From contig JBGTIS010000103.1 of the NCBI GenBank assembly GCA_041745535.1, forward strand, positions 1 through 23,036: DNA of 23,036 nucleotides. Direction: 5' to 3'. Below are positions 13,995 through 22,311 of this stretch, piece after piece. Both the position numbers and the translations under genes were made by a program. Below the pieces are notes generated by a model. That model worked only from the letters and a program-made list of their open reading frames with translations, did not search any database and was not told the origin of the DNA. How positions within the stretch are numbered: the first letter of the stretch is position 1; each line of letters starts with the position of its first letter. The stretch comes from JBGTIS01 sp041745535 (GTDB lineage: Bacteria; Bacteroidota; Bacteroidia; Cytophagales; Cyclobacteriaceae).

Positions 13995-15485
13995 ATGCCA
14001 AAACTATCTGTAAAGTTTTCTCAGAATACCAGAAAAGTTGAACTCAAACCAGAGGATGGTGCCGTGGTAGAGTGCGAGTTGGTAAAATCGGAGCAGCGCG
14101 ATCGCAGAATTGTGCGTGTACTGAGAAAATACCTGGATATGGAGTTCAAAGCCGGCGAACTGGAAATACTGATGCGCAGCGATTTTGAGGCATTGGGCGA
14201 ATTGTTGTTCGAGCTGATATTTTATGATAACAACGCCAAGAATCAGTTTCAGGAGTTTTATAAAAAATCATTTATAACCAAAGAAAATTACGGGTATATC
14301 AATATTTACCTGGAGTTTGAAAAAGACAGCGAATTTGAAGACCTGGCTATTCTGCCCTGGGAATATATTTATTTTAAACCCAAGCCCGGTATGATGATTG
14401 GCCTTTATCCATTTTTGGCTGCCGACAACGAAATAAAATTTAATTTTTTCAGAAAATTACCATATACCGAATTCGGTATTAACGACCAGCATGCCTACGA
14501 TCCGGAGAAATTCCTGATCGCGCCACCCCTGAAAATCTTACTGATTCTTGCTCAGCCTTCCGACCGGCTGCTGATGAAAAAAGGAGATCTGGTGCTGGAA
14601 AAATTCGCCCAGCTTGCGCATAATTATAAAGATATTATTGAGTTAAGATTTTTGGCACAGCCTACCGTAAACTTTGAAGAAGAATTAAAATATGGAAAAG
14701 AAGTTGAGGAGCAATTCAAAAAATTTGAGTTTAAACCGCACGATAAGGATTTCAAACCCGATGTAATCCACTTTGTAGGGCACGGACAGGTGAAAGATAA
14801 AAATGGTATTTTACTATTCGTGGAAAAAGATAAATATGGTACTGGCAAGTATGACGCCGTGGAGATGAAAGACGAAGATTTTGCCAGCGCCATTGCCAAT
14901 GCCCACCTCGAACCCAAGCTTGTTTTTTTACATGTGTGTAATGGCGGAAGAATTATTGATTACATCAAAGATCAGGGAATTGCCATCAGGCTGCTGCTTA
15001 AAAAAATACCGTTTGTCATCGCCATGCAAAACCCCATTGAAGAAGATCAGGCCCTTATTTTCGCTGAAAAATTTTATGAGCGGTTTCTTGCCGGCGACAA
15101 TATTGGGTTGGCTGTTACAGAAGGCAGATGCCTGCTGGGAAAGGCCGGTGGCTATGGCCGGAAATCGTTCGGAAGTCCGGTGCTTTACACCTATGTGGAC
15201 CATTCCTTGCGACTTGTGCTAACCCCTCCCGATGAGCAGCGTTCACGACCCAAAGAATATAAAATTTGTACCAATAAATCGTGTAACAAATCCAAGTTAA
15301 ATTTCATCTTCTCGGTAGAAGATAAATTTTGTGGTACCTGTGGTTCGTTGCTGGTTACCCAGGGTGATCAGATCCAAAAAGCTGAAAGCATGGCGGCTAC
15401 TGAGGGAGATAGAGGAATGCCATCGACCAGAAACGCGCGGTCCGATACCATTTCCAGAAATTTAGCCGGTGCTACAAACAGATAG
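13995..15485 (+). CDS. CHAT-domain caspase-like protease with C-terminal zinc-ribbon-like Cys cluster
   Basis: The 496-residue protein has an N-terminal region ending in the CHAT-typical LAILPWEYIYF block (residues 117-127), then the caspase-like core: PLKILLILAQPSD (178-190), DVIHFVGHGQ with catalytic His263, and KLVFLHVCNGG with catalytic Cys315. IPFVIAMQNPIEEDQALIFA and the YGRKSFGSPVLYTY end of the fold follow. Residues 425-449 carry four cysteines (C425-x4-C430, C446-x2-C449), likely a zinc ribbon. The last ~45 residues are polar and probably disordered. Both dyad residues are present, so it should be an active cysteine protease. CHAT proteases are known as Csx29 in Craspase and near bacterial gasdermins. 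It sits between an unknown gene and a TPR gene, suggesting that TPR and CHAT, often fused, are split here. Confidence 0.85.
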   Translation: MPKLSVKFSQNTRKVELKPEDGAVVECELVKSEQRDRRIVRVLRKYLDMEFKAGELEILMRSDFEALGELLFELIFYDNNAKNQFQEFYKKSFITKENYGYINIYLEFEKDSEFEDLAILPWEYIYFKPKPGMMIGLYPFLAADNEIKFNFFRKLPYTEFGINDQHAYDPEKFLIAPPLKILLILAQPSDRLLMKKGDLVLEKFAQLAHNYKDIIELRFLAQPTVNFEEELKYGKEVEEQFKKFEFKPHDKDFKPDVIHFVGHGQVKDKNGILLFVEKDKYGTGKYDAVEMKDEDFASAIANAHLEPKLVFLHVCNGGRIIDYIKDQGIAIRLLLKKIPFVIAMQNPIEEDQALIFAEKFYERFLAGDNIGLAVTEGRCLLGKAGGYGRKSFGSPVLYTYVDHSLRLVLTPPDEQRSRPKEYKICTNKSCNKSKLNFIFSVEDKFCGTCGSLLVTQGDQIQKAESMAATEGDRGMPSTRNARSDTISRNLAGATNR

Positions 15486-15518
15486 TTCCACCCTTTGTAT
15501 GACCTTATATTTTTATAT

Positions 15519-18500
15519 ATGTTAGAAAAGGAAAAAATAAAAGAACTTTTCGCTGAAGCTTACAAAGGCGCTGTTTATGGTGAGGTAAACATGCGTGAGA
15601 TCACCGAGATTCTGGAGAACATCCATGCCTTTTTTTCACAGCAAGAAGACTATGACGACCTTCTCAGGGAAACAGACAGGTACCTCGCCGAACTGCTTGA
15701 AAAGGAAAACCTGTTTAAAGTAGTGGTAGCCTTTAAAAAAAACTATACCCATCTGCTGGCTCAAAAAATAAAGGCCGATGTAAAAAGATTATCAGCTGAA
15801 AATGCCGAAAAAGCGATGGAATACTGGCTGCAACAGGTTGGGAAAGCCATCGCGAAGCTAAGAAAAGACGTGTATGAGCCGCTTCTGAAAGAAAAAATTT
15901 CGGTGCCGCCAGCGTACAAAACTGATTTTAAATTAATAGAGAACTTAGCTCCCTATGTGGCACACGAAAGCTGGGCTGAGGCCTATCCTTTATTTACGCA
16001 TCTGGCCAGCCTTCCCTTATTGCCTGATTCGGTAAAAGCTACTTGCTGGATACTGGCCGGACAAATACAACTTTACTATCTGCTGAATTTCGATACTGCC
16101 CTGGCACATTTTAAAGAGGCCAAACAACTGAATGGCGATAAAGCCCAGGCAGATAGAGCTTTCGCGGAATATTTTACCGTAAAAAAAGAATTTGATAAAG
16201 CCCGACAGCATATTCAGCATGCGTTAGACCAAAAGAGCCAGAACTATGAGAACTTTTTTTGCCTGGGAAGAATCTATAAAGCCGAAAATAAGTGCTCGAT
16301 AGCCGAACGCTGGTTTCAGGACGGCCTGAAACTTAACTATGGAAAAGCTGAATTCCTGAATCAGTTAATACTGCTCAACGAAAACAATGAATACTTCAAG
16401 GAAAATGCCCGGAAAATTGATGACCTTCTGGTTAAAATTTCAAAGCTAGATCCTGATTTCGCCTATACCGCTATCAATAATGCCGGATATGTCTACCAGA
16501 GCAACAGCGATTTTACAAAAGCTGAAGCTTACTATAACAATGCTGTTTCGCTACACCCTGAAAGAATGCAGGCCTACGTCAATTTAGGATATCTGTTTCT
16601 GGATAACAATCAGTTGGACAAGGCTTTTAAAACCTTTACGTCCGTTACCACTCGGTTTCCACAAAGTTTTGATGGCTACTGGGGTTTGGTATTTTATTAC
16701 AGAAAAGTTAATGAATGGCACCCACTACTTGGTGTGTTAAAAAAGCATCGTAAGCTTAGGCCCGACTGGGATAAGTATATACTCAGGGAAATGGGTTATG
16801 CCCATGAAATGCTGAAGAACCTGAAAAAGGCAAAATCCTTTTATCTGGAAGCATTGGAAAGCGATCCGGAAAAAGAAATATCGCTAAACGATTTATATGC
16901 GTTAATCAAATTATATGCAACCGCTGACCTGCAGGAATCGCTGGCCATTCTGGAGAGAATCAGAACCACAAAAGGGAAATCATTTGATGAAAAATATTAC
17001 AGTGAACGGGCAGATCTGCATCAAAAGCAGAAACAGTATGATGCAGCCATTCAGTACTACCATAAAGCGCTCAAGGCGGTGCAGGTGCCAAAAGCCAGCC
17101 AGAGTGCAAACGGTACCACCAGCGATGCAGATAAAATTCAATTAGCGGAAAAAAAGAAAGCAACCTATTATGCAAGTATCGCACTTGCCTATAAAGAAAA
17201 TAACGATAGAGAAAAGGCAGAGAAATTTTTCAAAAAAGCAGTAGCTTTAAATCCAGACAACGACCTGAACTGGAACGATCTGGGGTTGCTGGCCTATGAA
17301 AGCAAAGACGATAAAAAAGCCATTGAGTATTACCAAAAAGCCATTGACATTAACCCTGAGCAGGCGGTATACTATTCCAATCTCGGTTTGTCGCTGGGCT
17401 ACCTGAACCGATGGGAGGAAGCTGCCGAAGCTTTTAAGAAAGCTATTGAATTAAGGAACGACTATTCGGAATACTGGTATAGTCTGGGCCGGTGCCATCA
17501 GAATTTAAATCAGCCGGAAGAGGCCGAAGCGAATTACCAAAAAGCCATCGAATTAGAGGGTAATAATGATCTGGCCTGGAATAGTTTAGGGTTGTTAGCC
17601 TATGAACGTAGAAACGATGAAAAAGCTATTGAATATTATCAAAAAGCCATCGCCATTAACCCTGGCAATCCGGTATACCATTCTAACCTGGCGCTTGCGC
17701 TCGGTCGGCTGAGCAGATGGGAAGAAGCAGAAAATACTTATCGGAAAGCCATTGCACTGGACCCAGAAAATGCCCTATACTGGAACAATCTGGGCCAGCT
17801 TTACCGGGATGCCCAGAGGCTGGATGAAGCGGAAGAAGCTTATCAGAAAGCCATAAAGCTTGAAAAAAGTAATCCGGTATACCTTAATAACCTTGCTATT
17901 GTTTACTCGAAGAAGGGCAACTACCAAAAAGCTATCGATTATTATAAAAAAGCCATCGCACTGGATCCGGCCAACGACCTTCAGTACGAAAACCTTGCAT
18001 TAACCTACAAATGGGCAAAAAAGCCGCAGGAAGCCGAAAAAGCCTATAAAAAAGCCATCGAACTAAACCCTACCAACGATTTCAACTGGAATGACCTGGG
18101 TTTACTGGCCTACGAACACCGAGACGATGAAAACGCTGTGGAATACTACCAAAAAGCCATTGACATTAACCCTGAGCAGGCCGTATACTATTCCAATCTT
18201 GGTTTGTCATTGGGATATCTAAACCGGTGGGAAGAAGCCAGCAAAGCTTTTAAAAAAGCTATTGAATTAAAAAGTGAAAACTCAGAATACTGGTATAGCT
18301 TAGGCTGGTGCCTTCAGAGTTTAAAACAACCTGAAGAAGCAGAAGCTAATTATCAGAAGGCTATTGCCCTTAATCCCGACAATGATCTGGCCTTGAATGG
18401 CCTGGGATTACTGGCCTATGAACGTAATGAAAACGAACAAGCAATTGACTATTACCAAAAAGCCATTGCCATCAATCCCGACAATCCAGTATACCATTCT

Positions 18501-18845
18501 AACCTAGGATTGTCGGCCAGTTTACTAAACCGGTTTGAAGAAGCAAAGGTTGCTTATGACAAGGCTATTGCCTTGAACGATTCCAATGATCTGGCCTGGA
18601 ATAACCTGGGGTTGCTGTTCTATAATCGTCAGGAGGATGAAAAAGCCATTGGCTATTACCAGAAAGCTATTGCCATCAATCCGAACAATCCAGTTTACCA
18701 TGCTAATCTGGGGCTTTCTTTTGGTTATATGGATAATTGGAAAAAAGCTAAAGATGCTTACAAACAGGCGCATTACCTGGATCCGGAAAACACTTTTTAT
18801 GCAGAACAACTAAACATAGCTCAGGAAAAACTAAAAGGAAATTGA
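15519..18845 (+). CDS. Giant TPR-repeat protein of the CHAT operon
   Basis: I chose the ATG at 15519 (MLEKEKIKELFAEAYKGA) over an in-frame TTG at 15495; the product has 1108 residues. Residues 1-~170 are a helical, non-repeat N-terminal domain. From ~175 to the end it is a superhelix of tetratricopeptide repeats: degenerate at first (FDTALAHFKEAKQLNGDKAQ), then nearly canonical 34-residue units from ~565 on, such as NDLNWNDLGLLAYE, KAIEYYQKAIDINPEQAVYY and SNLGLSLGYLNRWEEAAEAF. There is no enzymatic domain, signal peptide or membrane segment. Such arrays bind peptides or partner proteins; in TPR-CHAT proteases they hold the protease inactive or sense the trigger, which is the role inferred here. 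It ends 5 bp from the stop of the convergent gene, with no room for a separate terminator. Confidence 0.85.
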   Translation: MLEKEKIKELFAEAYKGAVYGEVNMREITEILENIHAFFSQQEDYDDLLRETDRYLAELLEKENLFKVVVAFKKNYTHLLAQKIKADVKRLSAENAEKAMEYWLQQVGKAIAKLRKDVYEPLLKEKISVPPAYKTDFKLIENLAPYVAHESWAEAYPLFTHLASLPLLPDSVKATCWILAGQIQLYYLLNFDTALAHFKEAKQLNGDKAQADRAFAEYFTVKKEFDKARQHIQHALDQKSQNYENFFCLGRIYKAENKCSIAERWFQDGLKLNYGKAEFLNQLILLNENNEYFKENARKIDDLLVKISKLDPDFAYTAINNAGYVYQSNSDFTKAEAYYNNAVSLHPERMQAYVNLGYLFLDNNQLDKAFKTFTSVTTRFPQSFDGYWGLVFYYRKVNEWHPLLGVLKKHRKLRPDWDKYILREMGYAHEMLKNLKKAKSFYLEALESDPEKEISLNDLYALIKLYATADLQESLAILERIRTTKGKSFDEKYYSERADLHQKQKQYDAAIQYYHKALKAVQVPKASQSANGTTSDADKIQLAEKKKATYYASIALAYKENNDREKAEKFFKKAVALNPDNDLNWNDLGLLAYESKDDKKAIEYYQKAIDINPEQAVYYSNLGLSLGYLNRWEEAAEAFKKAIELRNDYSEYWYSLGRCHQNLNQPEEAEANYQKAIELEGNNDLAWNSLGLLAYERRNDEKAIEYYQKAIAINPGNPVYHSNLALALGRLSRWEEAENTYRKAIALDPENALYWNNLGQLYRDAQRLDEAEEAYQKAIKLEKSNPVYLNNLAIVYSKKGNYQKAIDYYKKAIALDPANDLQYENLALTYKWAKKPQEAEKAYKKAIELNPTNDFNWNDLGLLAYEHRDDENAVEYYQKAIDINPEQAVYYSNLGLSLGYLNRWEEASKAFKKAIELKSENSEYWYSLGWCLQSLKQPEEAEANYQKAIALNPDNDLALNGLGLLAYERNENEQAIDYYQKAIAINPDNPVYHSNLGLSASLLNRFEEAKVAYDKAIALNDSNDLAWNNLGLLFYNRQEDEKAIGYYQKAIAINPNNPVYHANLGLSFGYMDNWKKAKDAYKQAHYLDPENTFYAEQLNIAQEKLKGN
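17260..18350 (+). repeat. In-register internal duplication in the TPR gene
   Basis: A 34-nt stretch starting TACCAAAAAGCCATTGACAT at 17331 recurs at 18147, with the flanking sequence very similar on both sides. Protein blocks DINPEQAVYYSNLGLSLGYL and NRWEEA, then SEYWYSLG and QPEEAEANYQKAI, occur in both copies. The offset is 816 bp, exactly eight 102-bp (34-residue) repeats, indicating duplication or conversion in register. Confidence 0.8.
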
Positions 18846-18850
18846 TCTAT

Positions 18851-20761
18851 TTATTGATTCACCTTCACACTGTCGTTGCCAATTAAGAAAGGCTCACCAA
18901 ATCTACCTTCTTCTTCCCCGTTTTCCAGTTTAAGTACACCCCTGGGGCAAACCGAAGCACACACGCCACAACCCACACAGGAAGCCCGTACAATATTCTG
19001 CCCCCGTTGCGCATACCAGCGCACATCAATCCCCATTTCGCAATAGGTAGAACAATTGCCGCAGGAAATACACTGACCCCCATTGGTAGTAATCCGGAAC
19101 CGTGATTTGAATCGCTGTACCAAACCCAGATATGCCGCCAGCGGGCAGCCAAACCGGCACCATACCCGGTTGCCCATGAGCGGGTAAAAACCGGTACCAA
19201 TTACTCCGGCAAATCCGGCCCCAATCAGAAAGCCGTAAGCTTCACTAAGGCCATAGGTGTTCAGGCCCAGTATGCTGCCAGAGCCTGTAAAAAACGTATA
19301 AATCATGCCGATGGTCATTACCACAGCAAGCGCCAGCACGCCGTGCACCATCCAGCGCTCTACCTGCCAGGCCCTTAATGATTTGTCGGAAAGCTGCCGG
19401 TAAGGATCGCCCAGGGTTTCGGCCAGGCCACCGCAGCCACATACCCAAGAACAATACCAGCGTTTGCCAAAAAAATACACCATTACCGGCACGCCAATAA
19501 TGATAAGCGCAATGCCCCAGAACAGCATAAACCAACCCAGGTTACCGCTGTTGATCAGTTCGTTCAAACTGCCAGGAAAGAAGAAATCGTAATCCAGTGG
19601 CCAGATGTTTTTAAAATCATAATAAGGCTGATTAAGGCGGAGCAGAATTTCAGGAATCAGAAAAGCGAAGGCAGTTTGAAAAAACATTACCGAAGCTGTT
19701 CTTACCAAATGGTAATTGCTGTGCCGGTAATTGATCATCATGCGGATGCCCATTACCAGAATACAGAGGGTATAGATAAATCCGTACAGGAAAAACCGTC
19801 CGGCAGGTTTGCCTTCCAGCCATTCGCTTACCGGATCTACCATTACAATCCAGTTGGTCATGTACTGCGGATACACATACAAAAACACATAAAATACGAT
19901 GAGAAAAGTGCCCAGGGCAATGCCCAGCCAGCCCCGATTTTTCAGTACACTGAAAAAAATACCATTGTTCTGTATGCCCGGATGGGTAGTTTCAAGTTTG
20001 GGCAAAATATACATCAATGCGCCCACAATAATGGTAAGGTAGGTAAGCAGAAAAACCAGCAGGGTATGGTCTTTCAGCAGCCCGATGGTAGCCGACTTCG
20101 TGATTTCAGTTTTTATGTTTTTGCTGTCATACTTGTTGATGCCTTTCTGACTGGCCACGCTGCTGTTGATATTGGCCACAGTGGTATTTAACTGCGCTTT
20201 CAGCTTTTCTTTCGATTCAAACTGATTGCCATCCATCCAACTGGTATAATCCTGCAGCGCTTTGGTTTTGATGCTGTCTGTTTCCGTGCCGCCATCAAAC
20301 ACAGAAGTGGCTTTTTCCAGTTCATATTTATGGTCTGGCAGCTGCGCTAAAATCTGATCAACCTCCTGTTCGTTAATGCCATACAAGGTCTTGATCTCTT
20401 CGTTGGTTTTCTGAAAAATATCTTCCAGTGCATTCAGAAAGGAAAAATTGGAAGGATACACTTTGCCTATGACGCCAGTAGCATGTTTAGAAACTATTTC
20501 ATATTTGCTTACCGGTAGCTCTGCTTCCTTTCCACCAGCATCCTGTTCGCCACCATCCTGCCCTCCTCCCCCCTGGGCATCCGGGCTTCCCCCTGAGGCA
20601 GTGGTGCTTTCGGAATTATTTTCCTGTTGCGCGGCAAAATTCTCTTTCAGAATATCCTGGGCAAGCCGGTAATCTGAAATGAAAAATGTAGCCAGAAAAA
20701 ACCCGAATCCGGCGATAAAAAGGATCAGGCCGATGGTTTTAATAGTGATTGCTGGTTTCAT
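18851..20761 (-). CDS. NosR/NapH-like polytopic 4Fe-4S membrane protein
   Basis: The 636-residue protein has an N-terminal membrane helix (residues 10-28), a Gly/Gln/Ser-rich low-complexity linker (45-80) and a helical soluble domain (~85-230). About six membrane segments follow, and then the ferredoxin part. Cys motifs are WYCSWVCGCGG (435-445), VWCRFGCP (533-540), CISCGNCSTYCEMG (564-577) and CVGCGVCASVCPRG (595-608); the last two are 4Fe-4S clusters. The layout fits NosR/NapH/RnfH-like quinol-linked electron transfer proteins, though the FMN-binding domain of true NosR is not evident. The gene starts 26 bp downstream of the oxidoreductase gene on the same strand, so the two probably form one operon and electron path. 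No nos or nap genes are nearby. Confidence 0.8.
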   Translation of the reverse strand: MKPAITIKTIGLILFIAGFGFFLATFFISDYRLAQDILKENFAAQQENNSESTTASGGSPDAQGGGGQDGGEQDAGGKEAELPVSKYEIVSKHATGVIGKVYPSNFSFLNALEDIFQKTNEEIKTLYGINEQEVDQILAQLPDHKYELEKATSVFDGGTETDSIKTKALQDYTSWMDGNQFESKEKLKAQLNTTVANINSSVASQKGINKYDSKNIKTEITKSATIGLLKDHTLLVFLLTYLTIIVGALMYILPKLETTHPGIQNNGIFFSVLKNRGWLGIALGTFLIVFYVFLYVYPQYMTNWIVMVDPVSEWLEGKPAGRFFLYGFIYTLCILVMGIRMMINYRHSNYHLVRTASVMFFQTAFAFLIPEILLRLNQPYYDFKNIWPLDYDFFFPGSLNELINSGNLGWFMLFWGIALIIIGVPVMVYFFGKRWYCSWVCGCGGLAETLGDPYRQLSDKSLRAWQVERWMVHGVLALAVVMTIGMIYTFFTGSGSILGLNTYGLSEAYGFLIGAGFAGVIGTGFYPLMGNRVWCRFGCPLAAYLGLVQRFKSRFRITTNGGQCISCGNCSTYCEMGIDVRWYAQRGQNIVRASCVGCGVCASVCPRGVLKLENGEEEGRFGEPFLIGNDSVKVNQ

Positions 20762-20787
20762 ATATGATAAATATTTGGGATATCTGG

Positions 20788-22131
20788 TTAACTGAAAATT
20801 GCGGCCAGCAGACTTTTTTTCTTTTTGGGTGAAACTGCTTTTTCAGGATATTGGCGGTTGAATTTTTCTACGATATCTGTTTCGTATTTTTTATGAAATT
20901 CCGGGTCAAAATTGGCTGCTTCCAGGTGCCGCATCACTTCCTGCACAGATGCCCTTTTGCTGATCCAGCGGTCGCATACTTCGTGCCTGTAGCGGATGCC
21001 CATCAGGTTAAAACCGATTACCGCGCCACTGGCTTTTTCAAAAGCAATCCGCACCGATTTTTCTCCATCAGGATGCTCCCAGTAAAACTGTTCCTCATCG
21101 TCCTGAGGGGGTACATGGATGGTGCCATAAATCTGATATTCGATATCAAAAAACTTGGCAGAATTGAAGAACACACCGGGCACATACCTGGTTTTTTCGC
21201 CGCACATGGTGCGGGCTACAGTTTCGCCCTGCATGCGGCCCGAATACCAGATCTGTTCCAGGTGCTTCCGGCCCACCGGAGCCTGTCGGTGCTGCACACA
21301 GTCGCCGGCCGCATAAATGTCGGGCAGATTGGTTTCCAGAAATTCATTCACCAAAATACCACGATCGGTGTCAATTTCAGAATCTTTCAGAAAGTTAATA
21401 TAAGGCGTTACGCCTACAGTAATGCCTACAAATTGACAGGCTATGGTTTCGTCATCATTTACCAGTACCGATTTTACCCGGCCCTGTGCATCGCCCATAA
21501 TTTCTTTGAAATCAGCACCGGTGCGCAAATCGATCCCATGCTTCCGGATGTGCCGCGTCACCATTTCCGATTCTTCTCTGGGTAAAACGCGACTCCAATA
21601 GGTTTCTTCTCTGATAAAAAAGGTAACCGGAATTTCGCGGGAGGCCAGACATTCGGCCATTTCAATACCGATCAGCCCGCCACCTACAATCACGGCCCGT
21701 TCAATGCCTTTGGTATTTGCTTCCATGGCTTCAATATCCTGGTAGGTAATCATGCCCTGTACGCCTTTCAGGTTTTCGCCTTTCCAACCCGGGCGATTGC
21801 CTTTCGAGCCGGTGGCCAGCAACAGCTTATGGTAAGGTACTGGTTTGCCTTTTTCCAGCATCAGCTGCTTGTTTTCAATATCAATGTGGGTTACATAATC
21901 CCGCACCAGGGTAATATTATTTTTCCCCCAGAACCAGTCTTCATACGGTTTGGTATGCTCGTAGGTCATGTGCCCCATATAAATGTACATGAGCGCGGTG
22001 CGTGAGAAAAAATGATCGGTTTCCGCGGAAATCACCGTAATGCCGCACACATTGGCCGATTTTAATTTTCGGATATGCCGGGCGGCTGTGATGCCCGCAA
22101 TGCCATTTCCAATGATGCAAATGTTCTCCAT
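20788..22131 (-). CDS. FAD/NAD(P)-dependent oxidoreductase
   Basis: A 447-residue pyridine nucleotide-disulfide oxidoreductase-like flavoprotein. The FAD-binding Rossmann motif is IIGNGIAGITAARHI (residues 6-20), the ATGS segment is at 106-109, the NAD(P)-binding motif is AVIVGGGLIGIEMAECL (146-162) and the second FAD contact is DIYAAGDC (271-278). No CxxxxC redox disulfide is seen in the usual place, so it belongs with NADH-rubredoxin/nitrite reductase-type or ferredoxin reductase members rather than thioredoxin-like ones. The final ~25 residues form a basic tail. It is cytosolic and probably feeds electrons from NAD(P)H to, or takes them from, the 4Fe-4S membrane protein encoded just downstream. 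Confidence 0.85.
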   Translation of the reverse strand: MENICIIGNGIAGITAARHIRKLKSANVCGITVISAETDHFFSRTALMYIYMGHMTYEHTKPYEDWFWGKNNITLVRDYVTHIDIENKQLMLEKGKPVPYHKLLLATGSKGNRPGWKGENLKGVQGMITYQDIEAMEANTKGIERAVIVGGGLIGIEMAECLASREIPVTFFIREETYWSRVLPREESEMVTRHIRKHGIDLRTGADFKEIMGDAQGRVKSVLVNDDETIACQFVGITVGVTPYINFLKDSEIDTDRGILVNEFLETNLPDIYAAGDCVQHRQAPVGRKHLEQIWYSGRMQGETVARTMCGEKTRYVPGVFFNSAKFFDIEYQIYGTIHVPPQDDEEQFYWEHPDGEKSVRIAFEKASGAVIGFNLMGIRYRHEVCDRWISKRASVQEVMRHLEAANFDPEFHKKYETDIVEKFNRQYPEKAVSPKKKKSLLAAIFS

Positions 22132-22311
22132 AGATAAGCTTTACCGGTAAAAATATAATTACACAACATTAATGCAACAATATATAACTAATTGTCATAA
22201 TCCTGACATCTGAATTGGAAACTAATCAAAAAATTAGCATTATAACAAAAAGCCTGTGAGAAGGTTAATGCTTGTAAAAAATTAACTGAATAAAAAATTA
22301 ATCAAATCGTT
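22132..22311. promoter_or_regulatory. Divergent promoter region
   Basis: An AT-rich 180-bp spacer between the minus-strand oxidoreductase operon and the + strand DUF547 gene must hold both promoters. I see no clean TAnnTTTG box with correct spacing in either direction, and no convincing operator palindrome. Confidence 0.4.

Noticed and set aside
19676..20191. 171-residue + strand frame inside the 4Fe-4S protein gene
   Set aside because: Antisense shadow; the minus-strand frame is full length with clear motifs.
20851..21585. 244-residue + strand frame inside the oxidoreductase gene
   Set aside because: His- and Phe-rich antisense shadow of a well-supported flavoprotein.
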